This document shows, piece after piece, positions 27,850 through 35,925 of a DNA stretch of 64,000 bases. The translations under genes and the position numbers were made by a program. Each line of letters starts with the position of its first letter. The stretch's first letter is position 1. Source of the DNA: Pyrinomonadaceae bacterium MAG19_C2-C3 (GTDB lineage: Bacteria > Acidobacteriota > Blastocatellia > Pyrinomonadales > Pyrinomonadaceae); the NCBI GenBank assembly GCA_024330265.1, contig JANDLT010000006.1, forward strand, positions 1-64,000. Direction: 5' to 3'. The notes under the pieces are model-generated. The model was not told the origin of the DNA. It did no database searches and saw nothing but the letters and a program-made list of their open reading frames with translations.

Positions 27850-28692
27850 TTACTCGCTCAACGCCCGTTGTAAATCGCCGTTCGCCTCGTCCAACATCGC
27901 GGTGGCGGTTGCCGTATCAATGTCGCGTTCCGCCATCAAGATGCGCGTCGCACGCTCTTTCAATTTCACGTTGCCCGCTCTAACGTGCGTCATGCGATTG
28001 CCGCGTGTATAACCCAGTCGAATCATCGTCGCGGTTGAAATCATATTCAGAATCATCTTCTGCGCCGTCCCCGCTTTGAGTCTCGTCGAACCCGTAATGA
28101 CTTCCGCGCCCGTGACGGCAACGATAGGAATTTGCGCGACTCCGGTAATCTCCGAATCCGGCACGCATGTCACACACGCCGTAAAAGCACCAATCTTGTT
28201 TGCGTGTTCAATCGCTCCAATCGTGTACGGCGTTCTACCGGAAGCGGCAATCCCCACCAACGCATCGCGCTTTGAAAATCTCCAAGAAGCCAAGTCTCTC
28301 GCGCCCGCTTCCGCATCATCTTCCGAAGCTTCGACCGCTTTATAACACGCCTCGTAGCCGCCCGCGATGACGCCGCGCACCATGTCGGGCGTGACACCGA
28401 ACGTCGGCGGACACTCCGCCGCGTCCAACACACCGAGCCGCCCGCTTGTTCCCGTACCGATGTAAAAAAGCCGTCCGCCCGCCTGTAATCGCTTCGTGAT
28501 TTCTTCAATCGCGCGCCCGACATCCGGCAACGCGCGTTCAACCGCCGCCGCCACATTGCGGTCTTCGGCATTCATCAAACGCACGATGCCGAGCGCGTCA
28601 AGCGCGTCTATTTCCCGTGTGCGCGGATTTTCCCACTCCGTCACGGGCAGCATCTCATCACTCAAAACTTTAAGCTCCGGCTTCATCGTCAT
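27850..28692 (-). CDS. murQ: N-acetylmuramic acid 6-phosphate etherase
   Basis: Cleaves the lactyl ether of MurNAc-6-phosphate to give GlcNAc-6-phosphate and D-lactate. 280 residues, SIS-fold: GRLFYIGTGTSGRLGVLDAAECPPTFG (signature in two parts around TGTSGRLG), VGIAASGRTPYTIGA and TGSTRLKAGTAQKMILNMIST are all family hallmarks. A small C-terminal helical part (ANGDLQRALSE) ends the protein. It lies 21 bp downstream of the sugar kinase gene on the same strand, so kinase and etherase are probably one operon; NagA 10 kb away takes the product. Confidence 0.95.
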   Translation of the reverse strand: MTMKPELKVLSDEMLPVTEWENPRTREIDALDALGIVRLMNAEDRNVAAAVERALPDVGRAIEEITKRLQAGGRLFYIGTGTSGRLGVLDAAECPPTFGVTPDMVRGVIAGGYEACYKAVEASEDDAEAGARDLASWRFSKRDALVGIAASGRTPYTIGAIEHANKIGAFTACVTCVPDSEITGVAQIPIVAVTGAEVITGSTRLKAGTAQKMILNMISTATMIRLGYTRGNRMTHVRAGNVKLKERATRILMAERDIDTATATAMLDEANGDLQRALSE

Positions 28693-28713
28693 AAACTTTC
28701 ATATCAGAAACCT

Positions 28714-29781
28714 TCACATCGCCAGCGCGAGTTCGGCAAGCTGTTCGCGCGCCATCACTGCGGCGGCGAGGGCGGGCGTCATTGCGGGCGGAGCGAGATG
28801 CACACGCGCGTGTATGGAAGCGAGTTCCGTTTCAATCGGCGCGAGAACGAGATTACCCGCCGCGAACACGCCGCCGACATACGCGACGCGCAACGCTTCA
28901 TCGCCCGCTTGCTTCTCGCCCAGGCGCAAACGTCGCGCGACCGCGACCGCCGCGCGACCGAGTTCGCGCCCCGCCGCACACACGATTTCCATTGCCACTT
29001 TATCGCCCGCCTGTGCCGCTTCAATTACCGGACGCCCCAGACCTGCGATGCGCGCGTGCGTCATTTCGGGAGCGTATATCGCCATCGAAAGCTCATCCGG
29101 CGAAGCGATGCCGAAATAATCACACACCGCTTTCGTCAAAGCCGTCGCCGGTTCGCGTCCGTCCGCCGCCTGTGCGATGCGCTGTAAAGCTTGTCGCGCA
29201 ATCCATGCCGCGCTGCCTTCATCGCCCGCGAGAGGTCCCCAACCGCCCGCGCACGCACGTCGCCCGCGCCCGTCTTGACCGCAACATACAGAACCCGTTC
29301 CGGCGATAATCACCAACCCCGCACCGCGTCCGACGCCGCCGTACAAAGCGATGTCGGCATCCGTCACAACATCGAACGACGCCAATTTCAAGTTCTTCAA
29401 CTCCGCACGCACGCCCGCGCGCACTTCGCTTCTTCTGACACCCGCGAGACCGATTTTCGCTCCCGCGAGTTGCGTGCGATTGATGTTTGCATTCACACAC
29501 GCCGCGTCAATCGCATCGCGCACCGCCACCGCCGCCGCCTTGAAACCGACGCGCAAAGGATTACCCGCCCCTGCGATGCCTTCACCGATGATTTGCGAAA
29601 CTTGATTTGCGTCCACCGAGTTCGCCCTGACAATCACGGCGTGCGTCTTTGTTCCGCCGCCGTCAACGCCGACGACAAATCGCGTTCCGGCTTGATAGCG
29701 GGATACAGTTTGAGATTTGGCGGGAGATTCGTTTGGCGTGTCGGGCGGCATCCAATTTTTAATGATTTTTAACTTGACCAT
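28714..29781 (-). CDS. BadF/BcrA-family amino-sugar kinase (GlcNAc/MurNAc kinase type)
   Basis: 355 residues of the ASKHA fold: phosphate loop VGVDGGGTKTHAVIV near residue 38, second nucleotide loop IIAGTGSVCCG, and AGGWGPLAGDEGSAAWIARQAL which is characteristic of N-acetylglucosamine kinases in the BadF group. MurK of Clostridium, which phosphorylates both MurNAc and GlcNAc, belongs to this family. Sitting directly before murQ, it should supply MurNAc-6-phosphate. The first about 35 residues are an unconserved extension, so a later start cannot be ruled out. Confidence 0.86.
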   Translation of the reverse strand: MVKLKIIKNWMPPDTPNESPAKSQTVSRYQAGTRFVVGVDGGGTKTHAVIVRANSVDANQVSQIIGEGIAGAGNPLRVGFKAAAVAVRDAIDAACVNANINRTQLAGAKIGLAGVRRSEVRAGVRAELKNLKLASFDVVTDADIALYGGVGRGAGLVIIAGTGSVCCGQDGRGRRACAGGWGPLAGDEGSAAWIARQALQRIAQAADGREPATALTKAVCDYFGIASPDELSMAIYAPEMTHARIAGLGRPVIEAAQAGDKVAMEIVCAAGRELGRAAVAVARRLRLGEKQAGDEALRVAYVGGVFAAGNLVLAPIETELASIHARVHLAPPAMTPALAAAVMAREQLAELALAM

Positions 29782-29868
29782 GACATAAACCGTGAGGTGT
29801 TTTTACGAAAGAGACAAAGAGAAGCGAGGAGTGAATTTGTCTTCGTGATTTTAGCCGAGATAGGGCAT

Positions 29869-29892
29869 ATAATGAAAACTAAAAGATATTAT
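29869..29892. promoter_or_regulatory. Possible LysR-type operator
   Basis: In the 141-bp gap between the divergent sugar kinase and LysR genes, ATAAT and ATTAT form a 24-bp interrupted dyad. LysR regulators bind such dyads in divergent promoter regions, so control of the kinase-murQ operon by the neighbouring regulator is a reasonable but unproven reading. Confidence 0.3.
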
Positions 29893-29922
29893 CTACTCCA
29901 TAACGATTGATTATAGAAAAGC

Positions 29923-30843
29923 ATGGATACCAAACACCTTAAAAGCTTCGTGGCGATTGCCGAAGCGGGAACATTCACCCACGCCGCCACGCGCGTCTGC
30001 GTCACGCAAGCTGCCATCAGCGTCCAGATTCGCGTGCTTGAACAGGAAGTCGGCGTCAAGCTTTTCATACGCACACCGCGCCGCGTGATACTGACGGAAG
30101 CGGGCGAAAAACTGCTCGAACGCGCCAGACGAATTTTGCGCGAACACGATGCGGCACTCGTCGAACTCGCCGAACTCGCCGGTTCCGAGCGCGGGCGACT
30201 TCGCATCGGAAGTGCTTCGGCAATGATTACCGCCGAAACTCTGCCGCGCATCTTGCGTGCCTTACGCGAACAGCACGCGCACGTCGAAGTCGGCGTCACA
30301 TCCGGCACAAGTGAAACGCTTGTGCGCGCGTTGCGTGCCGGAGAAATTGATTTAGCATTCGTGTCGTTGCCCGTCGAAGCGACGGGGATTGAGACGGAAG
30401 TTTTAAGCCGCGATGAACTCGTCGCTATTGGTCACAAGAATCACCCGCACGCCCGCGCCCGCGTCATCACCGCCGAACGACTCGCCGCCGAACCTTTGAT
30501 TTTGGGCGAACGCGGCGGCAACACGCGGCGTTTGCTCGATATGTTTTTTCATCAAGCGGGCGTGCGTCCCGAAGTGCGTATGGAGTTGCCGCGCCTTCAA
30601 GCAATTAAGCGAATGGTCGAGGAAGGTTTGGGACTTGGCATCGTCCCGTCACAATCGGCGGCGGAAGAAGTCGCGGACGGTAGGCTTGTACGTTGGTGGA
30701 TAAAGGACGCGCACACCATCAACTGGGAACTCGGACTGGCGCGTTTGCGTGGCAACGATTCGCCGCTGATGCAAGCTTTCGTGCGCTTGTCACGCGCGGA
30801 ATTTAAGCCGTTGAAGAAAGCGAAAGGTGCGCGGCGCAAGTGA
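29923..30843 (+). CDS. LysR-family transcriptional regulator
   Basis: 306 residues. The N-terminal winged helix-turn-helix is typical: MDTKHLKSFVAIAEAGTFTHA, then TQAAISVQIRVLEQEVGVKLF and TEAGEKLLERA. The effector domain covers about 90-295 (RLRIGSASAMI, EGLGLGIVPSQSA). It is transcribed away from the sugar kinase/murQ operon, the usual arrangement for a LysR protein controlling its neighbour, so an amino-sugar or wall-fragment signal is plausible. The effector cannot be identified. Confidence 0.9.
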   Translation: MDTKHLKSFVAIAEAGTFTHAATRVCVTQAAISVQIRVLEQEVGVKLFIRTPRRVILTEAGEKLLERARRILREHDAALVELAELAGSERGRLRIGSASAMITAETLPRILRALREQHAHVEVGVTSGTSETLVRALRAGEIDLAFVSLPVEATGIETEVLSRDELVAIGHKNHPHARARVITAERLAAEPLILGERGGNTRRLLDMFFHQAGVRPEVRMELPRLQAIKRMVEEGLGLGIVPSQSAAEEVADGRLVRWWIKDAHTINWELGLARLRGNDSPLMQAFVRLSRAEFKPLKKAKGARRK

Positions 30844-30879
30844 AATTGTTTAACGTGAGACGCGACGTAAGAGACTATC

Positions 30880-31140
30880 AGCCCCTGAAAGGGCAATGGC
30901 ATTAAGTTAAGGTTGTTTGGAGGCGGGCTATGCCCGCCGTGCGCGGGGAAGGCGGGCATAGCCCGCCTCCAAACGGGCGATTATTTTCTTAACGGGCGAT
31001 TATTTTCTTAACTTAATGCCATTGCCCCGTAGGGGCGGCACAAGTTGTGTCGCCCCTGACGGAGCTTCAAATCTAATCAACGCACTAACCCACGGCTGAC
31101 GCCGTGGGCTATGATTATGTCGCCTCTACGAGGCTGAAAA
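30880..31140. repeat. Nested palindromic cassette with 19-bp tandem duplication
   Basis: CAATGGCATTAAGTTAAG (about 30891-30910) pairs with CTTAACTTAATGCCATTG (about 31009-31026). Inside is a second inverted repeat built on TTTGGAGGCGGGCTATGCCC and its complement (about 30918-30975). After it GGGCGATTATTTTCTTAAC is present twice in tandem. Outside follow GCCCCGTAGGGGC, a GTGTCGCCCCTGACGG stretch and a CCACGGCTGACGCCGTGG hairpin. The gap between the LysR gene and murE holds nothing else. The outer parts recall cassettes A and B, the inner part the element at 27.8 kb, so it may be one element inserted in another. Confidence 0.85.
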
Positions 31141-31177
31141 CCTTACATCGCGCCTCACATTATTTAATGACGAATAA

Positions 31178-32725
31178 TTATAAACCGCGTGCGGCGAGGG
31201 TTTCGCGGGCGACTTCGCGGTCGTCGAAGTGAAAGGTTTGGTCACCGATGATTTGATAATCTTCGTGACCTTTGCCCGCGATGATGACGAAATCAGAGGG
31301 GCGCGCTTCATCAATCGCGCGAGCAATCGCAAGGCGGCGGTCGGGGATTTTAACGTAAGGCGTCGCGCCCTGTTTCAAACTCTCATCCTTCAAACTCTCA
31401 TCGTTTAAGCCCGCTTCGACATCGCGCATGATGACCAATGGGTCTTCGTGGCGCGGGTTGTCGGAAGTCAGAATCACGACATCGCTAAGGCACGCCGCCG
31501 TGCGTCCCATAGGGGCGCGCTTCGTGCGGTCGCGGTCGCCGCCGCAACCGAAGACGGTGATAACGCGCCCGTTCGTGTCGGCGACGAGCGCGCGTGCGGT
31601 TTCAAGCACGTTACTAAGCGCGTCGTCGGTATGCGCGTAATCAACTATGACGACGAAATCGCCCGCGTGCTTAATCGGCTCGAAGCGACCGGGCGCGCCC
31701 GTACAGGTGGCGACGGCGTGCGCGATTGTGTCGAGTGGAACATCGAAGGCGAGGGCGACGGAAGTGGCGAGCAATATGTTCGAGACGTGCGGGCGACCGA
31801 CGAGCGGTGTGGTGAAGCACCGTGTCCCCGCCCGGCTATCGAGTTGAAATTCCATGCCGCGCAAGCTGATACGGATGTTCGTCGCGGTCGTATCGGGTCG
31901 CGGTGAAAGCTTTTCATTCAAGCCGTAGGTGACGACGGGCGTCTCATGCGATGTGTGTGTCAATTCATCAATCAGGCGTCGCCCGTATTCGTCATCGGCG
32001 TTGATGACGGCGAGGCGCGGACGTGTTCCGGTCGAGCCGTCGAACAGTTTCCGTTTCGATAAATAATAATCTTCCATCGTCTTGTGATAATCGAGATGGT
32101 CGGGCGAGAGATTCGTCCACGCCGCGACCCCGTATTCGAGACTATCGCAACGATGAAGGTCGAGTGCTTGCGATGAACTTTCCATCACCGCAAAATGACA
32201 ACCCGTCGTTGCTGCCTGACGCAAAAATCTTTGCGTGTCGCTCGCTTCGGGCGTCGTCCGCTCGGCGCGTGAACGGCGTTGCCCGATGCGTTGTTCAATT
32301 GTTCCGAGCAGCGCGACTTTCTCATAAGCCGCTTCCATAATCGCGGCGATGAGAAACGCGCACGTCGTTTTTCCGTTTGTCCCCGTGATGCCGACAAGGT
32401 TCAAATCGCGCGACGGATGATGATGAACATGCGCCGCCGCACGCGCGAGTGCGATGCGTGCATCTTCGACTTGCAGCCATGCACCCGCGAAGTCTGCCGG
32501 ACGCGCACGTTCCGAAACGATGCCGCACGCTCCCTGTCGCATCACGGCTTCGACGTATTTGTGCGCGTCCGTCTTCTCGCCCGCGATGGCGGCGAACAAC
32601 CAGCCTTCCGCGACTTCGCGCGAATCATGCGACACGTCCCGCACGGGTAAATTTGCGTCGCCCGTCAACCGCGCACCGATTGCTTGCGCGAAGGTTCCGG
32701 TGGTGATATGAGCGTCGAGTGTCAT
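31178..32725 (-). CDS. murE: UDP-MurNAc-tripeptide synthetase (meso-DAP-adding)
   Basis: Adds the third amino acid to UDP-MurNAc-L-Ala-D-Glu in peptidoglycan synthesis. 515 residues, Mur ligase fold: N-terminal UMP-binding part, ATP loop GITGTNGKTT (115-121 core), central WTNLSPDHLDYHKTMEDYY, and C-terminal domain with CGGDRDRTKRAPM. DNPR at 422-425 is the motif for meso-diaminopimelate, so the cell wall is DAP-type. It stands apart from other mur/dcw synthesis genes in the window. A heptamer hairpin lies just upstream. Confidence 0.95.
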   Translation of the reverse strand: MTLDAHITTGTFAQAIGARLTGDANLPVRDVSHDSREVAEGWLFAAIAGEKTDAHKYVEAVMRQGACGIVSERARPADFAGAWLQVEDARIALARAAAHVHHHPSRDLNLVGITGTNGKTTCAFLIAAIMEAAYEKVALLGTIEQRIGQRRSRAERTTPEASDTQRFLRQAATTGCHFAVMESSSQALDLHRCDSLEYGVAAWTNLSPDHLDYHKTMEDYYLSKRKLFDGSTGTRPRLAVINADDEYGRRLIDELTHTSHETPVVTYGLNEKLSPRPDTTATNIRISLRGMEFQLDSRAGTRCFTTPLVGRPHVSNILLATSVALAFDVPLDTIAHAVATCTGAPGRFEPIKHAGDFVVIVDYAHTDDALSNVLETARALVADTNGRVITVFGCGGDRDRTKRAPMGRTAACLSDVVILTSDNPRHEDPLVIMRDVEAGLNDESLKDESLKQGATPYVKIPDRRLAIARAIDEARPSDFVIIAGKGHEDYQIIGDQTFHFDDREVARETLAARGL

Positions 32726-32730
32726 GCGTC

Positions 32731-32837
32731 AAAGCAAAGGTGAAAATCGAAAGTCGAAGGGCGAAAGTATGAAACGGGCGGAGCGGTCTTCAGTCTTTCA
32801 CTTTCGCCCTTCGCCCTTCAACTTTCACCTTTGCTTC
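32731..32837. repeat. Heptamer hairpin (AAAGTCG family)
   Basis: The left arm 32731-32770 is a run of 7-bp units (AAAGGTG, AAAATCG, AAAGTCG, AAGGGCG, AAAGTAT). The right arm about 32795-32837 is the complementary run (CTTTCAC, TTTCGCC, CTTCGCC, CTTCAAC, TTTCACC). The loop contains CGGAGCGGTCTTC, which also occurs inverted in the loop of the element at 48.05 kb. The last codons of the MFS gene and its stop at 32790 lie in this element. Confidence 0.85.
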
Positions 32838-34136
32838 CACCGGACGAAGGATGACATAACTGATGACGACCAGCACCGACAGGACGACGATGCTCAAGCC
32901 TTGTCCGGTGAGCGGCTCAAGTCCGAAACCCTGCACGGCAAGCGATGTGATACCCGCCCAAATTATAGGTCCCGTGATTGCCGAGAATCTGCCGACCATG
33001 CCGTAAAGCCCGTAAAATTCTCCGACGCGATGCGGGGGCGTGAGGCTTAACATCAACGGTCTGTCCGCCGACCAGACTCCGGCGAGGGCGATGCCCGCGA
33101 GTGATGCGACGACATAGAGCGCGATGAGTCCGAGTTTGAAAATACCGACGCACGCCGCGAACGTGAAAATCACCATCCATGATTTCAAGACCCAATCGAG
33201 TGCGCGTTTCGCTCCGATGCGGTCAACCATCCATCCCCAGAAGAAGCCGCCCGCGACGGCGAAGCTAATCGCCAAGCCAAGCACTTTCGTCGTTTCCGCT
33301 TCGCTTGCAACTTCGCTTAAACCCGTCGCCAGTGCGACGTTGACGGTATAGAGAGCCATCACGGTGATGAGCGTGTTGACCGCATCGGTATAAAAAACTC
33401 GCCCGACGAGAAAGCGCAAAAGTCCCGGATACTCTTTGCCCGAACGCAGTGTGCGAATCGTTTCGCGTGTCGAATCAATCACGCTGCGCCATGTAATCGG
33501 GCGCGGATTCAGATTGCCACGCTCGCGCACAAACAGGAAACACGGCAACGCGAAAAGCAGAAACGCGATGGCGATTAAGGTAAAAAGCAACGACTTGTTT
33601 TCATTGCCGACGACGTAACCGATTGCCAAGCCGACGAACGAACCGATATAACCGATGGCGACGCCGATGCCGCCGATGCGCCCGCGATTCGCTTCGGTGC
33701 TTACTTCCGGCAGCATCGCGTCGTAAAACTGCAAGCCCGCTTGATACGCGATGTTGGCAATGATGAAGCACACGGCGGTCGCATAAAACCCGACACGCGC
33801 AAGCAGACAGGTGAAGCCGACACAGATTAACGTACTGCATACGAGAAACGGCATACGCCGACGCGCACGGTCGGTCATCGCGCCGAGCGCGGGCGAGACG
33901 ACGAAGATGATGCCCATCGAAATCGCGGTGATGATGCCGTACACGCGGTCGGCACTTTCCGCTCCCGTCGCGTTGCGAACGTACAGGGAAAAGTAAAGCG
34001 AGACGATGCCGAGCGAGAAAATCGTGTTCGCTAAATCATAAAGCACCCATCCGACGACGGCGCGGCGCGTGATGACGTGTGGAGTTTGAACGGCGGAAGG
34101 CTCAAGCGTGGCGGCGTGCGGCGTGAGTTGTGACAT
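32790..34136 (-). CDS. UMF1-type MFS permease
   Basis: 448 residues with about twelve hydrophobic helices. RRAVVGWVLYDLANTIFSLGI at the start, an MTDRARRRMPFLV loop and FARARMP-like spacing match the UMF1/Atg22-like branch of the major facilitator superfamily, whose substrates are mostly unknown. The ATG at 34136 is preferred over a GTG ten codons earlier. Its C-terminal tail (about VEAKVKVEGRRAKVKD) is translated from the heptamer hairpin that overlaps the end of the gene, which suggests that insertion of the repeat replaced the original end. Confidence 0.86.
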   Translation of the reverse strand: MSQLTPHAATLEPSAVQTPHVITRRAVVGWVLYDLANTIFSLGIVSLYFSLYVRNATGAESADRVYGIITAISMGIIFVVSPALGAMTDRARRRMPFLVCSTLICVGFTCLLARVGFYATAVCFIIANIAYQAGLQFYDAMLPEVSTEANRGRIGGIGVAIGYIGSFVGLAIGYVVGNENKSLLFTLIAIAFLLFALPCFLFVRERGNLNPRPITWRSVIDSTRETIRTLRSGKEYPGLLRFLVGRVFYTDAVNTLITVMALYTVNVALATGLSEVASEAETTKVLGLAISFAVAGGFFWGWMVDRIGAKRALDWVLKSWMVIFTFAACVGIFKLGLIALYVVASLAGIALAGVWSADRPLMLSLTPPHRVGEFYGLYGMVGRFSAITGPIIWAGITSLAVQGFGLEPLTGQGLSIVVLSVLVVISYVILRPVEAKVKVEGRRAKVKD

Positions 34137-34593
34137 GAAAATTACCGAACGTGGAACGCATCCCACGCCTCAAGTTCGACGACGAATTTCAAGCGAGATT
34201 ATCACCAACCCCCGAAGATAAAAGCCGATTCACGATCTGACGGCGGAACATAACGACCGACATCAGATGCTCGCATGAAGCATAACGGAAAGAGATTCAT
34301 CTGCATTGACTTAATAGGTGTACGTGGGTCATCTTTGCTGTAATTTTTATGGTGAACATGAAACATGCTGCGAGGGTGATGGCTCTCCAATGGACGGCAG
34401 TTGCGATGCCTCTAACAATCGCGCCGCACACCGCGCCGTGTGCTTTCGCTCTGGTAACGAACACTCAGATACGGTCGCTAATGAACGGCTCTACTATAAG
34501 TTTTTCGCTTGAGTAAAAGCCAGTAACACGCTTCGCCGCACTCATCGTCTTAAATCAGAACCCATGACATTAGTACACAACAAACGAATAATT
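34137..34593. other. Gap of about 450 bp with no supported gene
   Basis: Lies between the divergent MFS and dsbB genes. A 55-codon frame near 34347-34514 on the plus strand has no ribosome site and no recognisable similarity. No tRNA, hairpin array or transposon end was seen before the palindrome at 34594. Confidence 0.45.
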
Positions 34594-34686
34594 GTAGGGG
34601 CAGGGCTTGTCCCTGCCCGTGTCTTTCCTGTCTGCCGACAGGCAGTCGCCATTAGAACGGCGGGCAGGGACAAGCCCTGCCCCTAC
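34594..34686. repeat. Perfect 26-bp inverted repeat upstream of dsbB
   Basis: Arms 34594-34619 and 34661-34686 are exact complements (core GTAGGGGCAGGGCTTGTCCC), with a CCTGTCTGCCGACAGG hairpin in the middle. Such GGGGCAGGGC-type palindromes are a common dispersed form in several phyla. It lies 57 bp before the dsbB start, so its transcript would fold strongly in the leader. Confidence 0.88.
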
Positions 34687-34742
34687 CTATGTCTCAATGT
34701 TGCGTGGTTCGATTTAGACCGCGCGAGAGGAAGATAAGTGCC

Positions 34743-35162
34743 ATGATTAGACGCAGCATATTGCCGTATCTGGCATGGGTTATCGCCCTCGTCGCTACCG
34801 TAGGCAGCCTTTTCTTTAGCGAGGTAATGGGGTTGCCGCCATGCGTTCTGTGCTGGTATCAGCGCATCGCCATGTACCCGCTCGTCCTCATAATCGGGTG
34901 CGGAATCATCACGCAAGATAGCCGGATGAAATTTTACGCCTTACCTCTTTGTTTGAGCGGGCTGATTATTTCGATTTATCATAATCTGCTTTACTACGGA
35001 ATACTTCCTGAAAGCATTATTCCATGCACCGCAGGCGTTTCATGTACTTCACGGCAAATAGAGTGGCTCGGCTTCATCACGATTCCGCTCATGGCATTGA
35101 CTGCGTTCGGCTGTCTGGTACTGTGCCTGCTATTTTATAAAACCGGAATAGAGAGAAAGTGA
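34743..35162 (+). CDS. dsbB: DsbB/BdbC-family disulfide oxidoreductase
   Basis: Inner-membrane quinone-linked enzyme that reoxidises the DsbA-type partner. 139 residues, four hydrophobic helices. The first Cys pair is in GLPPCVLCWYQRIAMYP and the second in IIPCTAGVSCTSRQIEWLGF. Both match the short DsbB/BdbC form. The ATG at 34743 is preceded by GAGAGGAAG. It ends one base before the DsbA-type gene, so the two form one operon. The pair is on the plus strand amid minus-strand genes. Confidence 0.92.
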   Translation: MIRRSILPYLAWVIALVATVGSLFFSEVMGLPPCVLCWYQRIAMYPLVLIIGCGIITQDSRMKFYALPLCLSGLIISIYHNLLYYGILPESIIPCTAGVSCTSRQIEWLGFITIPLMALTAFGCLVLCLLFYKTGIERK

Positions 35163-35163
35163 C

Positions 35164-35841
35164 ATGCAAAAACAAATCAAGATCATGGTCTTAATCGTGG
35201 CAGTCGTCCTCGTCGCCGCTTTCATGGGCGCGTCCTACTATCGAGAGTCAGTGCAAAGTGAACGGAAGCCTTCCGCATCCGGCGATAACCCGCTCGTTCG
35301 ACCTGACAGCCCGACTTTGGGTTCGGCGGATGCTCCCGTCACCATCGTCGAATTCTTAGACCCGGAGTGCGAATCATGTCGTGAATTTAGTCCCCGGATT
35401 AAAAGGATTCTGAAGGAGTACGACGGCAAGATTAGATTAGTGGTGAGATATATGCCGCTTCATCAAAACTCCGTCGCGGCGGCGATAGTGACGGAAGCGG
35501 CGGGTGAGCAAGGAAAATACTGGGAGATGCAAGAGTTGTTGTTCCGGCGACAATCGGAGTGGGGCGCGGGACACGGACCGCCCTCCGCGTCCGTGCAACA
35601 CGCGCCGCCTCTTGCCTTGTTTGAAAGTTATGCCGTAGAACTCGGACTCGATGTGGGAAAACTACGGAACTCTATTACCCAAAACCGACATGCGCTAAAA
35701 GTTGAGCGAGACAGGAGAGACGGTCAGAGTCTTGGCGTCACAAAGACCCCGACATTCTTCGTCAACGGCAGAAGATTGGCGCGGTTCAGCGAAGAAGACT
35801 TGAAATCTCTGATCAATGAAGAACTCGGAAATCTGCGCTGA
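35164..35841 (+). CDS. DsbA/BdbD-like membrane-anchored thiol oxidoreductase
   Basis: 225 residues: N-terminal membrane anchor (IMVLIVAVVLVAAFMGASYY), a linker, then a thioredoxin-fold DsbA-like domain with active site Cys-Glu-Ser-Cys (EFLDPECESCREF) and the cis-proline loop VTKTPTFFVNG. It introduces disulfides into exported proteins, reoxidised by the DsbB-type protein encoded immediately upstream. Residues about 130-150 (RQSEWGAGHGPPSASVQ) form a loop rich in Gly, Pro and Ser. It converges on the dehydrogenase gene with only 84 bp between. Confidence 0.9.
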   Translation: MQKQIKIMVLIVAVVLVAAFMGASYYRESVQSERKPSASGDNPLVRPDSPTLGSADAPVTIVEFLDPECESCREFSPRIKRILKEYDGKIRLVVRYMPLHQNSVAAAIVTEAAGEQGKYWEMQELLFRRQSEWGAGHGPPSASVQHAPPLALFESYAVELGLDVGKLRNSITQNRHALKVERDRRDGQSLGVTKTPTFFVNGRRLARFSEEDLKSLINEELGNLR

Positions 35842-35925
35842 GATGTGATCTGACGCTCGCCTCCGTTCAACATATACCTTCATCGTCGAGCCGCTTAAGC
35901 GTTGAATCACCAACCCCGCCTCGCC

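Noticed and set aside
34347-34514. 55-codon plus-strand frame upstream of dsbB
   Set aside because: No ribosome site, no similarity recognised and odd composition; may be chance.
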